From positions 124,001 to 188,000 of the forward strand of contig CAOLHI010003131.1 in assembly GCA_948474755.1 (NCBI GenBank): DNA of 64,000 nt, in the 5' to 3' direction. Of this stretch, positions 32,720 through 43,621 are shown piece by piece; positions within the stretch are counted from its first letter, which is position 1; every line of letters begins with the position of its first letter. Below the pieces are notes generated by a model. That model searched no databases and was not told the origin of the DNA. It saw only the letters and a program-made list of their open reading frames with translations. The stretch comes from Ctenosaura bakeri. Lineage: Eukaryota; Chordata; Lepidosauria; Squamata; Iguanidae. Made by a program: the position numbers and the translations under genes.

Positions 32720-34520
32720 GCCCATAACTTTGAATGACAAACCTTTTAGAGAATGGAATAAGGATCTGATAAAATTTATATGGAAAAGTAAGAAACCAAG
32801 AATAAAATTAAGGGGTTTGGAGGATGCTAAAGAGAGAGGAGGTATGGGGTTACTAAATTTAAAATTATATTATCAACTGTTTAGATTGGATAATTGATTG
32901 GATAACATTACAAAATTCAAGGTTATTATATTTAGAAGGAGAAGGACTCTATTTTAGTAGGCATGCATATGTATGGTATGGGAAAGCATCAATAGAGTAG
33001 GACTTTAAAACACATTTTTTTGTGGAAGACCCTCTTAACTGTCTGGTTAAAATATAAAAAAACATTATATTTAAAAATTCCATTCTGGGTGTCAGTCCAT
33101 GAGGCTTTCTATAAAAGAGAGATCCCCATAATAAATAAATGGATTACGTACAAAGATATATTGAAGGTCCAAGGAAATACTATTTATTTCAAATCACAAG
33201 AAGAACTTAAGACCCAGGGTTTAACGACTCATTGGCTTCTACAAATTCAATTAGCAGAGAGATATAAGATAGATTAAAAAACAGAAGATTTTGAGATAGA
33301 GGAGAAAGAATTTGACAGCATACTTAAACCGGAATTAGAGCATACGGTTAGTAAAATATATAAAATCCTGTTGAATTTACAAAATGAACAAGTAGTTAAA
33401 CAGACTATGATAAAATGGGCCCAAAATTTTAATCATACAATTTTGATGGATCAATGGGAGAAGTCATGGAATACCACGTGGACCTTGATAAAACCAGCTA
33501 GTTTAAGGGGACACTGCTATAAAATGTTCCACAGGTGGTATTTAACACCATCCCAGATTTCACAGATCCAAGGTGATGCAAAAGACACCTGTTGGAAATG
33601 TGATCAAAAGGGCACATTTTTTCATATCTGGTGGTGCTGTAGCGAAGCAAAGAAGTTCTGGAAAATTTTACATGATAAAATACAAGAAACAATGAAGATA
33701 AAATTTCACTGCTACCAGAACTTTGGCCCTTTCCACATGGGGTTAAAAAAACGGTGTCGATCAACCTCCATGGAGGTCATCTACACCATTACACGAATTG
33801 GGGTGGATTACTCTTGAGTAATTCCACATGCCCATCCGCGGTCAGGCGCCCGCAAGTAGCGGTGCCACGTGCTTTTGAAAAACCACATTTTATGTGGTTT
33901 TTCAAAGGCACAGGGCATCCAACCCCGTGCAGCTCCGTTGCAGCGCCCGTATGGATTTACAGATGCACGAAAGGGCGTCCCTGCAGATCAGGCAGGGGCC
34001 GGGATTTCTGGCTGGCGAGCTTCTCCAATTGGTGGAGAGGCTCCGCCAGTCAAAGTCCGCCATTTTGAGTGCTGCCGGGTGCCGAGGATGCCGCGGGACG
34101 CTGCTCTGTGTAGAGCAGCGAAATGCTCTGCTCCGCGCGGTGATGGAACGAGGTAAGCCCACGTTTTAGCGTGGCTTTCCCTGTTTCCCCACCTGCGTGT
34201 GAAAAGGGCCTTGATTTGCTTAACATGATTGACTGTTTACAACAGTTAAATAAGTCTAAAAAAAAAAAATCTTCTCATACATGATTACAGGGGCCAGACT
34301 ATGTTTTGCTCAAGTATGGAAACTGAAAGCAACTCCTAGGATAGAGGACTGGCTTTTAAAATTGTATGATATAGCGGAAGCTGACATAATTATGAATTCA
34401 TTAAAAGATAAGACAAAGAAGAGTTTTATTGAAGATTGGAATATGGTATTCTCATTATGGGAATCACATTGGGGCAAGAATGCTACTTTAAGTTGGATAG
34501 GAAAGGGAAGTAGAAGTTAG
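32720..34520 (+). pseudogene. L1 ORF2 C-terminal region, broken
   Basis: Reading order: PITLNDKPFREWNKDLIKF and RGGMGLLNLKLYYQ (32720-32885, in broken frames), IPFWVSVHEAFYKRE (33020-33277), then a 148-aa frame (33371-33817) with HCYKMFHRWYLTPSQIS and the cysteine-rich motif CWKCDQKGTFFHIWWCC. That is the CCHC-like zinc motif near the end of L1 ORF2. The last part, RLCFAQVWKLKATPRIEDW and AEADIIMNSL, is at 34281-34520, after the Harbinger-like insertion. Stops and shifts separate the parts. The endonuclease and the RT active site are absent. Confidence 0.85.
33725..34210 (+). mobile_element. GC-rich Harbinger-like element, copy 1, inside L1
   Basis: A 486-bp element has inverted ends GGCCCTTTCCACATGGGG and TGCGTGTGAAAAGGGCC. 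It is flanked by ttt on the left and tt(g) on the right. It has an internal hairpin (ACCTCCATGGAGGTC) and a second one (CCACATTTTATGTGG). Its GC content contrasts sharply with the AT-rich L1 around it. Long open frames in several phases are a composition effect. The partner copy is at 45034-45510. Confidence 0.82.
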
Positions 34521-34577
34521 CTATGTATAAAAAATTTTATCAACCTTTTCTTTAGTCTTTCATTACCTGTCTTCTTT

Positions 34578-34616
<39 letters not shown>

Positions 34617-35242
34617 TTTTACTTTTTCTTTTTACTTTTTCTATGCCACTAAACTAGAAGTGATAAAGGTTAGGAGACATGTGAACCAACTTTGATTTGA
34701 TTGAAATATTTAATATTAGCAGAAGAAGATGGATGAAATATAAAATGAGTGACATAAATGTGACAATAATCTTTTTCTTTATTAGAAGATAAGGTATAGA
34801 TAAGTAGACACTTTCTTCTTGAGGTTCAGAAAATGTGGTAAGGAAATGGTTAGCGAAAGGAAATGGTAAAGGAATTTTGATAAAGTATGACATACTATGC
34901 TAATGGGGATGTTAAATGTCACAGGGTATGGACTGATCTTTGGATAAAAGTCCAGTTATTATATTTATATCTATTGCTAAGATTTTTCATATTTTGCTAC
35001 TGTTATTTTGTCATTTACATATTTTGCTAATTTGCTAATATTTTCTTACTATTTGATAACCCTGTAATACTTCGTTCCTTTCATTTGAATATTATTTACT
35101 TTTTTTTATTGTGTTTTGTACAATTCTGTGGTTTTTTTAAAAACTAATAAAAATATTTTTTTAAAAAAAGAAAGTGGAATAATAGCACTAAAACAGTCTA
35201 GTGCAGAAATGGCCTTTGTCACAACGATGTATGCTTTAGCTA

Positions 35243-35700
35243 AGGCCATTTCTGCACTACAGCTCCATCCTGGCATGGGGACAAGTTGAAACTGATCTGT
35301 GATGCGTGCTACCACACAATGTCATTGTGGTCAAGCTTTTGTTGCATCCCCACCCATTGCAATTGTGTATTACACAAATACCAGGGGGAAAAAATCCAGT
35401 AATAGGCCCCTTTCACATGATGATCACATCAGCTGGAGCTGTGCAGAAAGGGCAGAAGCACTATCTAGGCACTTCCTTCCTCAGGGCAGCACAGGAGGAG
35501 GCTGGCTGCACTGCAGAAGGAAGGAAGGAGCATGTCCCAACCACTGTCATCCACCAGCAGCTGGCTGGTGTGGAGGGGAGCTTTTGGGACACACTCCCAT
35601 CTCGGCAAAGGCACTGCTGGGATGAGGTCGGGATATTGCGGAATGCAGGTAAGGTGTAAATCTTGTTTGGATTATTCTAATTCATTTTACATGAATTTTA
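35243..35700. mobile_element. Insert with a GGCCATTTCTGCACTAC left end
   Basis: The sequence interrupts the L2 frame between FVTTMYALA and LVQIAFARLL. The left end is that of the MITE family. An internal GTGCAGAAAGGGC (about 35442-35454) looks like a right end of the GGCCCTTTC type. The true right border was not found. Confidence 0.45.
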
Positions 35701-35997
35701 CATGAAAGGAGCTTCCTTTGAAGAGTGTTCAGAAATTTCAGTTGGTCCAAATTGCTTTTGCCAGGTTGTTAACTTGGGCTAGCTACAAGGAGCACACAAC
35801 CTCCCTGTTGCAACAGCTTCATTGGCTTCCCATCCATTTCTGAACAGTGCTCAATATGCTGGTGATGACACATAAAGCCTTCTACAGTTCAGGTGCAAGT
35901 TATTTGAATGTCTATATTCTCTTGTATGAACTTGCCCATGTCTTGAGACTTTCTGGAAAGGTCCCACTGTTTATCCCACCACCCTCACAGGTCCACC

Positions 35998-36488
35998 TAG
36001 TGATAACTCCAAGTCTCAAGTTTCAAGTCAAGTCTCTAGTCTCTACTTTCAAGTCTCAAGTCTTTGCAAGATACTTTCATGTTTCAGGACAAGACTGGGA
36101 GCCAACAGAAAAAAAGAGGTGTTGATGGGGTGTGGAGAAGGCTTAATAGCCTTATAAGCTCCTTCTTATTTCCCATTCCCCAAGCTAGAGGTTTTTGTGT
36201 CAATGGGCATAAAAGAGTCTGCAACTTCTGAAGTGAGGACTAGAATGCTTCTTACTTCCCATTTACAAAGCTGATCAAAAAGAGATGGAAGCATTGTTTA
36301 AAGTTGTAAAGTTTCTGGATGAATGGGTCATCTTACCTAACCAAAGGCAGCAAGTAAGTCACTAAAAATATACAAATCATAAGTTGAGTCAAGTCAGTGT
36401 GTCATTTATTGTTGAGTCCAAGTTGAGTCATCTAAATGATTGGACTCCAACCTGAGTCTGAGTCAATCAACTTGAATCTACATCACTG
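35998..36488. mobile_element. hAT-like element (CAAGTC family), copy 2, inside L2
   Basis: The left end AGTGATAACTCCAAGTCTC and the right end CTTGAATCTACATCACTG are imperfect inverted repeats matching copy 1 at 2611-3317. Shared interior blocks are AAAAAGAGATGGAAGCATTG and TTTCTGGATGAATGGG. It is shorter (about 490 bp) and lacks the internal duplication of copy 1. No clear 8-bp TSD was found. Confidence 0.7.
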
Positions 36489-36829
36489 ATGGTAACACAG
36501 GAGAGTAACTTCTCTGTGGCTTCTTCCAAGCATTGGAACTCCTTTCTCAAAGAAGTTAGACTGGCACCCTTCTTACAATTTTTCTGCAAGCAGGTAGAAA
36601 CCCTTTTATTCCAGTAGGCCTTTTAAGAACTGATTTTTCAGAGCAAACAGGCCTTGTATAATGTGCTGCAGTTTTATTAAGCATTGTTGTTGTTAATAAC
36701 TAGTTTTAATTTTATGATGGTTTGATTGCTTTTTAATTTTTGAATGTGGTTAATTTTTAACTATGTTTGTTTTAACTGTTGTAAGCAATCTTAAGATGTA
36801 ATTTTATTTCAATGTTGGGAAACATTTAG

Positions 36830-36915
36830 CCCTCCAGACATTTTGGGCACACTGGCCAGAATGGGAGTTAAAGTCCAAAACATCTGGAAGCCCAAAGGTA
36901 TCCTATCCCTAGTTT
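36830..36915. mobile_element. AACTCCCA-type short MITE fragment
   Basis: CCCTCCAGACATTTTGGGC, TGGCCAGAATGGGAGTTAAAG and CCAAAACATCTGGAAG form the characteristic inverted layout. It directly follows the L2 tail. Confidence 0.55.
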
Positions 36916-37204
36916 ATATCAATAAAAGATGGTAGCCCCATTGAAATGTTTTGCAGTTCCAGTTGTTCCAGAAAAACGATAGAGTTCTCACAAAACTGGC
37001 AATGGTGCAGAAAAAGGACTGTGAGTTAGAGAACCTTTTCCACAGGGAAAGATTTGTCTGAAGATTTTGAGCAGAAAAGAAAGAAAGATAAAAGGACTAA
37101 AAGTATAGATGGAAAAATCTGTCATTTTCAATTTCCTATGCTTTTTTCTTTCTTTTTTTTTGGGGGGGGGAGGGAGAGGGATCTCTAAATATGGTTCATC
37201 ATAG

Positions 37205-37680
37205 GTACAACTATTGCCTGCATGGGCACATGTACCTCCAAGACTTGTTTTCTGGCTCCTTCTCCCCTTTCCAAATGTTCATCACACTGGTTCTGAACAC
37301 AACTAACAATTGAGAAGCAGCAATCTAAGTCTCACTCTCACGTGTGTGTGTGCGTGTGTGTGTGAATGCAGGCAGGTAAGCACATAAGTGCATTCACATA
37401 AGAATTCTGACCATCCTGTCCAGATGACACCTGATGTGGTCTATATAGTTGAGAAAGTTGCACACTTCTGATATATTGTGATCTTTCGAAGTTTTACATT
37501 TACTGAAGATACCAAGTATTTGTTTTGTTTTGTTTTCTTCAAAGTATGTAATGACTATCAGTACATATTATTCCACAGCATGGGAAATGCCAAACCCTTG
37601 GAAGATTTGAGATTATATTATGTCTCACAATTCTGCTTCTTTCATGACCTGCCTTTTATTAGCTAAAGATGGTGAGTTAA
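37205..37680 (+). repeat. Unclassified interspersed repeat, copy 2
   Basis: The partner of 25744-26392. It shares the start GGGCACATGTACCTCCAAG, the (TG)n core near 37340-37364, CATAAGAATTCTGACCATCC, AAGTATGTAATGACTATCAG, GATTATATTATGTCTCACAA and the end AGATGGTGAGTTAAG. It is shorter mainly in the T-rich part. A 62-aa frame inside has no homologue I recognise. Confidence 0.6.
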
Positions 37681-38535
37681 GCCTGTCTCCAAGATGGCTA
37701 TAAAAAATATAATGTTTCAATTTCTCATGGCTCCCGTGTTCATTAAAGCTCTCTCTCTTTTCTTCGGCAATCTGCCTCGCTGCAAAAGGGCATTAGAAAT
37801 AAAGATTGCATTTCAGCTAAAGACAGAGTGAGCACAAAAGCTCCCCTAATTACATTACTAATTACTCGAATAGTCCTCCATTTGACAATATAATTACACC
37901 AAAGGAGGGTGAAATGTCTCAATTATCAGGAAAAGAACTGGAATTTGTTTTCATTCCAGAATTCATAGAATATGAAGCTAGATGTATAAACTTCACATGA
38001 ACTCCAAAGGGCAGACAAACTTTCTAAAAATAGCCATTTTTTTCAAGCATATGTCTCTTTTTAACACAAGTATGCATAAAATGGTGTAGATCGTGTGCTT
38101 TTCATTGAACCCATTAGACATTTGAGCTCTAAGACCTATTCACCTTTAAGTTCGAGGCTTGATTTTCCTTGCTGTTCATGCCAGATCTTGCCTTGCTATG
38201 TTTCATTTTCACATTTTTTTCATGACTAATCTAGTGGGAAGTCCTAAAGTTTCAAGTTTGATTTTCCTAATGAGATATCAACATAGCTGAGGTCAGTTTA
38301 CTCCTAGACAAACTCTTTCAGGGCTAATTCAGTTTGATATTTTTATATATATTTTTAAAAAATCAAAACAAAACTATATTTTGAGCCTTTATGAATTTTT
38401 TGATATAAAAAAGGAGAAAGAAGGGAGAGAAAAAAGGAAATGTGGTAGACCCTTTAAGATTAACTGGTTTTTATTTTAGTACTAGCGTATTTACTGACGT
38501 TGACCAGGATTTTATTTTTCTCATAGATAACGTTT
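37681..38535. other. Unique sequence with a candidate conserved segment
   Basis: Positions 37835-37950 are unusually rich in TAATTA sites (CCCTAATTACATTACTAATT and GACAATATAATTACACC). The 13-mer CCCTAATTACATT also occurs at about 17058. No gene was seen. Confidence 0.4.
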
Positions 38536-38539
38536 GTTA

Positions 38540-38965
38540 GAGATACCTTAAGAATTACCTTTCTTTACTTTAGGAATAAGATGCAGTTTAAATACACAGA
38601 TTTGATATCCTGTGTCTGTAATTATCCAAACTACCTTGTCCAGTACCTGTAACTTTTCCCCATATTCCCCAATCCATTCTATATTCAGAGTTATTAACAT
38701 ACACAGGTTGGGTTTCTGAGGGAAATACACTGGCCTCCTCCTTCTTGCTGCTAGGCCTCATCTCCATAGTGACTGACCTGAGGCCAAAAAGCTCTCTGGC
38801 TGAGAATTCTAAAGACCCCTCCCTAAACTGCCAACCCCAGGATTCCATAGAATCTTCACAGGCAGCCAATCCTATGAGGTCTTCTCGTCTGAAACAGCCA
38901 ATCATATGAGGTTTTCGCCTGCCTGACACAGATAAACTCACAAACTTTGACTTTTATATATTAGA
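38540..38965 (-). mobile_element. Helitron-like element, antisense copy
   Basis: Its 5' end is the complement of TATATTAGA at 38957-38965, reading TCTAATATATAAAAGTC after an A. The body shares GAAGATTCTATGGAATCC, TATGGAGATGAGGCCTAGCA and AAACCCAACCTGTGTATG with 29069-30870. It contains the pre-insertion site of the LTR at 29873 and so confirms that the LTR is an insertion. Confidence 0.55.
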
Positions 38966-38969
38966 TGAA

Positions 38970-40560
38970 CTTTCATGGCTCTGTGCAGATACAGTAAACA
39001 ACCACGAGCAGAACTGCAGTGAAGGAAATCCCTGGACAGAAAAACCTACCACCGACTCTCTAATACAGGCCTGACTTACATTATCTAAGCCATGTGTGCT
39101 TGAAGGATTCTGCCTTTGTAAATTCCATAATGTGTAAAGCCTGATGTGTATACGTCTTACCAGACAACTACGCTAATGAAAACTTAGTCATTGTTCAGCT
39201 TTGATACTTTTGTCCTGACATTGTTCTCAACACAAAAAGACATATCAAAACACATTTAGAAATCAGTATTTTGAGAGAAAATATGTACAAAGAGATGAAT
39301 TTAAATAGGAATTTTGTGCTGATCTTGTTCCTCTCCAGCGTGCAGATTTTTGGTGACTCTCAAAGTCCCATTTGCTTTCTTCCCATCAATAACTGCCTCA
39401 GTTCTCTTGCAGCATGACACCTTCCTAAGAAAAAAATCACAAGACCCTTTAAGGCATAATCAGGAGTGGGAACTGTTTGGGCCCTTCAGATCATGTTTGA
39501 GCACATCTCCTAGCATGCTCTCTGCAATGGCTATGTTGGGTAGGGCTGGGGGGATTTGCAGATCAACCATACCTGGAGGGCCACACAATTCTAGTCTGTG
39601 GTGTTGAGTTAATACATTGGGGCATAAAGAGTGTGTTAGTCTTGCTTCCCTTTTTATCTTGTATAGAGGGAGAAAGAGTTTTTGAAATGAGGACTTTTAT
39701 ATCTAGGCATGGACTGTCCACAAAATCTCAAATCCTGGAAAAGTTAGCTCACCTCAGATCTGACTGAGAACTTCACAGAAAATGAGAGAAAGAACTAGGT
39801 GGTTGTAAAAAAAAAAAGTCTTCACTGTGATTTTGCAAAAGATGAGATATGACAGCACAAGGTGGTGACTCTATCTGGGGAAGTTTTCCATAAGCAGCAT
39901 GCCACAACTAGAAACGTCTCCAGTTACCACCCACATTATTCAGGTTGGAGGCGAATGTGCAATAGGCTTCTGAAGCTGATCTCGGGAGTTAGGGAGGTCC
40001 ACCCCTAGGAGGGCCAGCATCAGTACTGGGACTCCATTAACTCACTGCTCATTCTTATCCTTGCTCCTTTTATTGGGGAAAAAAAAAAAAACCTTCCCTT
40101 GTCACCCAGCGGTGCTAGGTCATTGTATACAGCTGCCATGTGAATTTACAGCATTGCTTCTAACCTAGTATTACTCACCCCAGAGCACCGTGTAAAATTA
40201 CTCTGGTGCTAGAATCAGCTACCTGGTGCTGCTTTTAGTGCTGCTGCCTCCTGCTGTTGCCAGGTAAACCTCAGGGGGCACCAACAAAAAAGGGGCTCCT
40301 ATGCCAAGGATCCCCTGGAGCCAAATAAAAATTATTTTCTGCCTGCCTGGAAATCACAGGTTCCCTTCATTTCAAATGCATTGATGCATCCAATAAAGTG
40401 CCAAGATGACACATTTCAAGTCTTCACCTTGCACTCACACGTAAATATGGCATTGGCACAGCTCCAATATGAACATCCACTTAGGTATAGTACTATTATC
40501 ATCCACACTAAGACCTGTGACAGATTGCCAAAACCAGCCTCTACAACTTGACCATGTAGA
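38970..40560. other. Mostly unique sequence with one MITE fragment
   Basis: A fragment of the AACTCCCA-type MITE lies at 39467-39600 (CTCCTAGCATGCTCTCTGC and CTGGAGGGCCACACAATTC). Nothing else was recognised. Confidence 0.45.
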
Positions 40561-40584
40561 AATGATGATGGTGATGATGATGAT

Positions 40585-40710
40585 CAAAGAGAAGAATATT
40601 ATGAATATCCCACCTTAGCCCACCATTTCCAGTAATTGGGATACAAGGCAGCTTACAATAGTTAAACGTTTAAATGTTAACAGCATACAAAACTGTCAAA
40701 CTTTCAAAAT
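40585..40710 (-). mobile_element. LINE 3' tail, antisense, after a GAT-type microsatellite
   Basis: ATGATGGTGATGATGATGAT (about 40563-40583) precedes TATCCCACCTTAGCCC and GGCAGCTTACAATAGTTAAA, the inverted L2-type tail. Confidence 0.55.
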
Positions 40711-40984
40711 AGTCAAATCCTTGCAAGCAATCATGTTCACTGTCCCCATTCCAGAAGTTGATCAAGACAGACTGGCCTACTAAGGAAGCAGGAAATTCTC
40801 CAAAAGCCATCAAGAATCCATTTGGATCCATAAATCTCCTTGGGTGAGTCATTTTAATGTGTCCTTAACCTTGCAAAGATTCTGAATCCCAGCAAGTATA
40901 AATCCCACCAAGTAGTAATCTGTCCATGACAATGGAACTATAGCCAGTTCCTCTCTTCCCAGCTCACCATTTTGCCTGTCTAAG

Positions 40985-41095
40985 ATAATAACTCCCATTA
41001 GGCTGAGTTGACCATACTAGCAGAGGATGATAGGTGTTATAGTCAAATGCATCAATACATCCATACATCTGGAGAGTGCCAGGTAGGAGGAAATT
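40985..41095. mobile_element. AACTCCCA-type short MITE fragment
   Basis: ATAACTCCCATTAGGCTGAG, GCAGAGGATGATAGGTGTTA and CATCTGGAGAGTGCCAGG. It is diverged. Confidence 0.45.
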
Positions 41096-41099
41096 GCCC

Positions 41100-42100
41100 T
41101 GAACAGTAATTATTATGAAATGCTAATATTTATGCATGCTTGCATTGACATATACTTCTCCTTAGATTTTCATTAGTCAAACAGCCAATATATTTTGCCA
41201 AACTTCATGAAAAAATGCTTAAGGGGGGCAGTATTTTACTGACAGCTCCAAGGAATGTTCAAAATACTTAACTTGTTCCTGTCAGAGGTTTAAAGGTCTG
41301 ATAAAAAGAAGCAAGAGTGGCTGAGCTGCTTGCATTCCATGCAAATGCTTCTCTGAAGCCAGAATATTATTAAAAAATCTGTTTTGCATTAGTAGACAAA
41401 GTCTCCAGCCCACTTACATTCTTCTCCTGCTGAGCTGACAAACTCCCTCAACACCAGCCCGTCTGCACATCTAACACCAGGAAATGGGTAACAGAGCTAT
41501 AATAAATTTGAGCCTTTAGACTCCATCCTGCCCAGTGGCATATAAATCAGATGCAAACTCTTGAACTGTGTTTATTTTTCATTGGGGAAAAATACTTCTT
41601 TTATTTGTTCAGCTATGCAGTGATTGACCAAACTGAAAAGCTAGACAAATACTGCCTTTTTTGAGAGAAAGTGAGTGTAGCGTAAGTCATTTAGACATAT
41701 CCAATTATTGCTAAGAAATTGGACACACAATTCTGGAATTCACACATGCGCCCAAACACAATAATATTTTAAATCAAATTTTATTTGTATGTTAAGCATG
41801 GTATATACAGTTCAACATTTCTAAAACAGCATACTTGGTAGGTATATGATACAGTCAGAATATCTTGAAAACAAGAGGACAATATATTTTGTGTTACTTT
41901 TTGACAAAATTTCACCAGGGAAACTCACTTTGTGCATTAGTTTGTTACAAGCTAAACAATTAAGCATGCTTACTTTTTGAAGCCCATGGTCCCCAAATCA
42001 GTCTGTCCAAGCTATGAAACTTTATTCTGATTATGAAATACGAAGTTGTCATGTACTGAAATAGACTATCAGCAACTATAGTCTAGTAACTATCTCTGAC
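41100..42100. other. Unique AT-rich sequence
   Basis: No gene. Contains ATGCAAAT (41339-41346) and several TATT-rich patches, but nothing repeat-like. Confidence 0.45.
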
Positions 42101-42111
42101 TGAGGCCATTT

Positions 42112-42957
42112 TGTTATTTCTGCTATGGCACCCCCGGTGAGGACCCCCAGATATCCTTTGATATCATTTAATTTGGCCTTAGCTGGACTGGTTACGATTA
42201 CCTCATCTCATGTGTTCGCAAAGTTCTCTGGATAAGCATGGACAGAAAGTGGCTGTTAATGGTTTACATTCCATTTCTCTCTGTAGCCAGCAACCCAAAA
42301 CTCACCCAAAGCTTTAGGGAACTTCCCGCCACAGACTCCTCAATAGCCACATGGCTCTCAGTCAAATTACTCTTGTGAGTTGGGCCATCAACATCTCGGC
42401 CAAAGGTATTGTTTCTACATGCAAATCCCATCACGCTAAACCTGACCTCACCAAATCCTTTTGTCTAGCACCGAAACCTCTTTTGTTCTCCCTGGGACTG
42501 CCATAGCCGAAAGGCACGATCTTCCCTATAAAAACCCTTCATTTCTAACCAATCCTTGGATCACCTTTGACTGCCATCCCGCCCTGTCGTTGGTGTGTTT
42601 AAAGGACTCCCCTCAGCGCCCCCACACTGAGCTTTCTTCCCCGAATCTCCAACCTCTCCCCAGGACTATGGAAGAGGTCATATTGCCTCTCCTTACAACT
42701 CTCTGTCTTTTCTAAGCTAGTTAGTTTATGTTCATTTTCTGTGTTTTATTCTTAATAAAGAATTGTTTATTGTTTGGAACCACCTTGTCTAGCCACTCTC
42801 TAACCCGATGCTGTAGACATAGGGTGAAAGATCTCGCTTCATTACCCTGCCTCTCGCTAGCAAAACCAGTGCTCTGAGTTCTAGTTTCCCCATCTTTGGT
42901 ATTTTTAATTGGCAAAGCCGTGTGCCCCTCACAGGACCCCCAGTTTTCAGGGTAACA
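42112..42957 (+). mobile_element. Solo LTR, TGTTAT...GTAACA family (divergent)
   Basis: An 846-bp LTR has a perfect 4-bp TSD, attt (42108-42111, 42958-42961). TATAAAA is at 42527-42533 and AATAAA at 42754-42759, on the plus strand. The ends are TGTTATTTCTG and TTTTCAGGGTAACA. The R-U5 region (TGCCTCTCGCTAGC) aligns with the other LTRs in this window, but the U3 region differs, so it is a separate subfamily. Confidence 0.85.
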
Positions 42958-43023
42958 ATTTCTGTGCTAGATTCAGTAAACTACAAACTCCAGAATTCCA
43001 TAGGATGTTGAAAGTGGAATAAT

Positions 43024-43434
43024 TTTTAACCAATTCATCTTTTGTTATATAATATAGTATCAATTTAAATAAATTTGTTATTAAGTGATGTTCTTCTCTA
43101 TATATTAACTTACCTAATGCAGATTCATTTTTTTCAAAATTATGCTTATTTTTATCCTCTAAATTTTTCTCGTAACTGAAAATAAGATAACCATTGCATT
43201 TTAACACCTCCTTCTTCCAGTTTCTTAAACTCTTTATAAATATTTGATAGTTTCTCTTTTTATTTTTTTCTTCTCTTCTTCTCTTTAGGGGTAAATTTTT
43301 CTCCTTTTTGTGTTTCTATTTACTTATAGTTCCTTTTTTATTGTGAACGTTGTTGATAATCTTTCTATAATGTCTTGAATTTTCTACTCACTTTTATGCT
43401 GAAATTCAATAAATTCAATAAAAATATTTTTTTT
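43024..43434 (+). mobile_element. L1-type LINE 3' tail
   Basis: A 411-bp AT-rich 3' UTR ends in AATTCAATAAAAATATTTTT. It is flanked by a perfect 13-bp TSD, aaagtggaataat (43011-43023 and 43435-43447), the mark of target-primed reverse transcription. The 3' end motif is that of the L1 ending at 35170. Confidence 0.88.
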
Positions 43435-43621
43435 AAAGTGGAATAATAGCACTATAATAGTCTAGTGCAGAAATGAATTGAGAGAAGCTCTTTAAATCTA
43501 GTTGGGGATACTATTGGTATTTCTTTCCTGCCTCTCGTAGGTAATTCTGGGACAGATCTGGGACAAGATTAGGAATGTTACTTTTCACTTAATGTCTTCT
43601 CAAAGTAAGCTACAATTTTCT

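Larger units (their letters stand above)
32704..35170 (+). mobile_element. L1-type LINE, 5'-truncated, with A-rich 3' end
   Basis: L1 ORF2 C-terminal coding (32720-34520, interrupted) is followed by an AT-rich 3' UTR containing (TTTA)n at 34578-34620. The end is AACTAATAAAAATATTTTTT plus an A run. The same 3' end motif closes the L1 at 43024-43434. Confidence 0.85.
32601..35214. mobile_element. GGCCATTTC MITE split by an L1
   Basis: The left arm (32601-32703, GGCCATTTCCATGCTAGAC...) and the right arm (35171-35214, GAAAGTGGAATAATAGCAC...GCAGAAATGGCC) are separated by the L1. The TSD ttt (32598-32600, 35215-35217) is perfect and its removal restores the L2 frame. Part of the MITE right arm is missing, so the L1 insertion also deleted sequence. 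Confidence 0.85.
32375..36820 (+). mobile_element. L2-type LINE 3' half, heavily nested
   Basis: L2 ORF2 sequence appears at 32440-32600 (VFNLGVLLDSFLSLEVQ, AFAQLRVVHQLH), at 35215-35240 (FVTTMYALA), at 35709-35997 (LVQIAFARLLTWASYKEHT, LLQQLHWLPIHF) and at 36500-36600 (WNSFLKEVRLAPFLQ). The 3' tail follows to 36820. The gaps are a MITE holding an L1 (32601-35214), a second insert (35243-35700) and a hAT-like element (35998-36488). The first gap restores the frame exactly when the element and one TTT are removed. The element is old and has no intact frame. Confidence 0.8.
42104..43476. mobile_element. GGCCATTTC MITE split by a solo LTR and by an L1 tail
   Basis: The MITE begins GGCCATTT at 42104-42111, is cut by the LTR (42112-42957), continues TTTCTGTGCTAGATTCAGTA to 43023, is cut by the L1 (43024-43434), and ends with AATAATAGCACTATAATAGT and CTAGTGCAGAAATG. 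The two insertions are independent and each has its own TSD. Confidence 0.82.

Noticed and set aside
33725..34210. GC-rich segment considered as a promoter CpG island
   Set aside because: It is bounded by inverted ends, sits within an L1 frame, and has a second copy elsewhere in the window, so it is a transposon. Promoter activity is not excluded but is not supported.
32940..34520. Several 80-150 aa frames considered as exons of a host gene
   Set aside because: They match L1 ORF2 C-terminal blocks in order and are followed by an L1 3' end.
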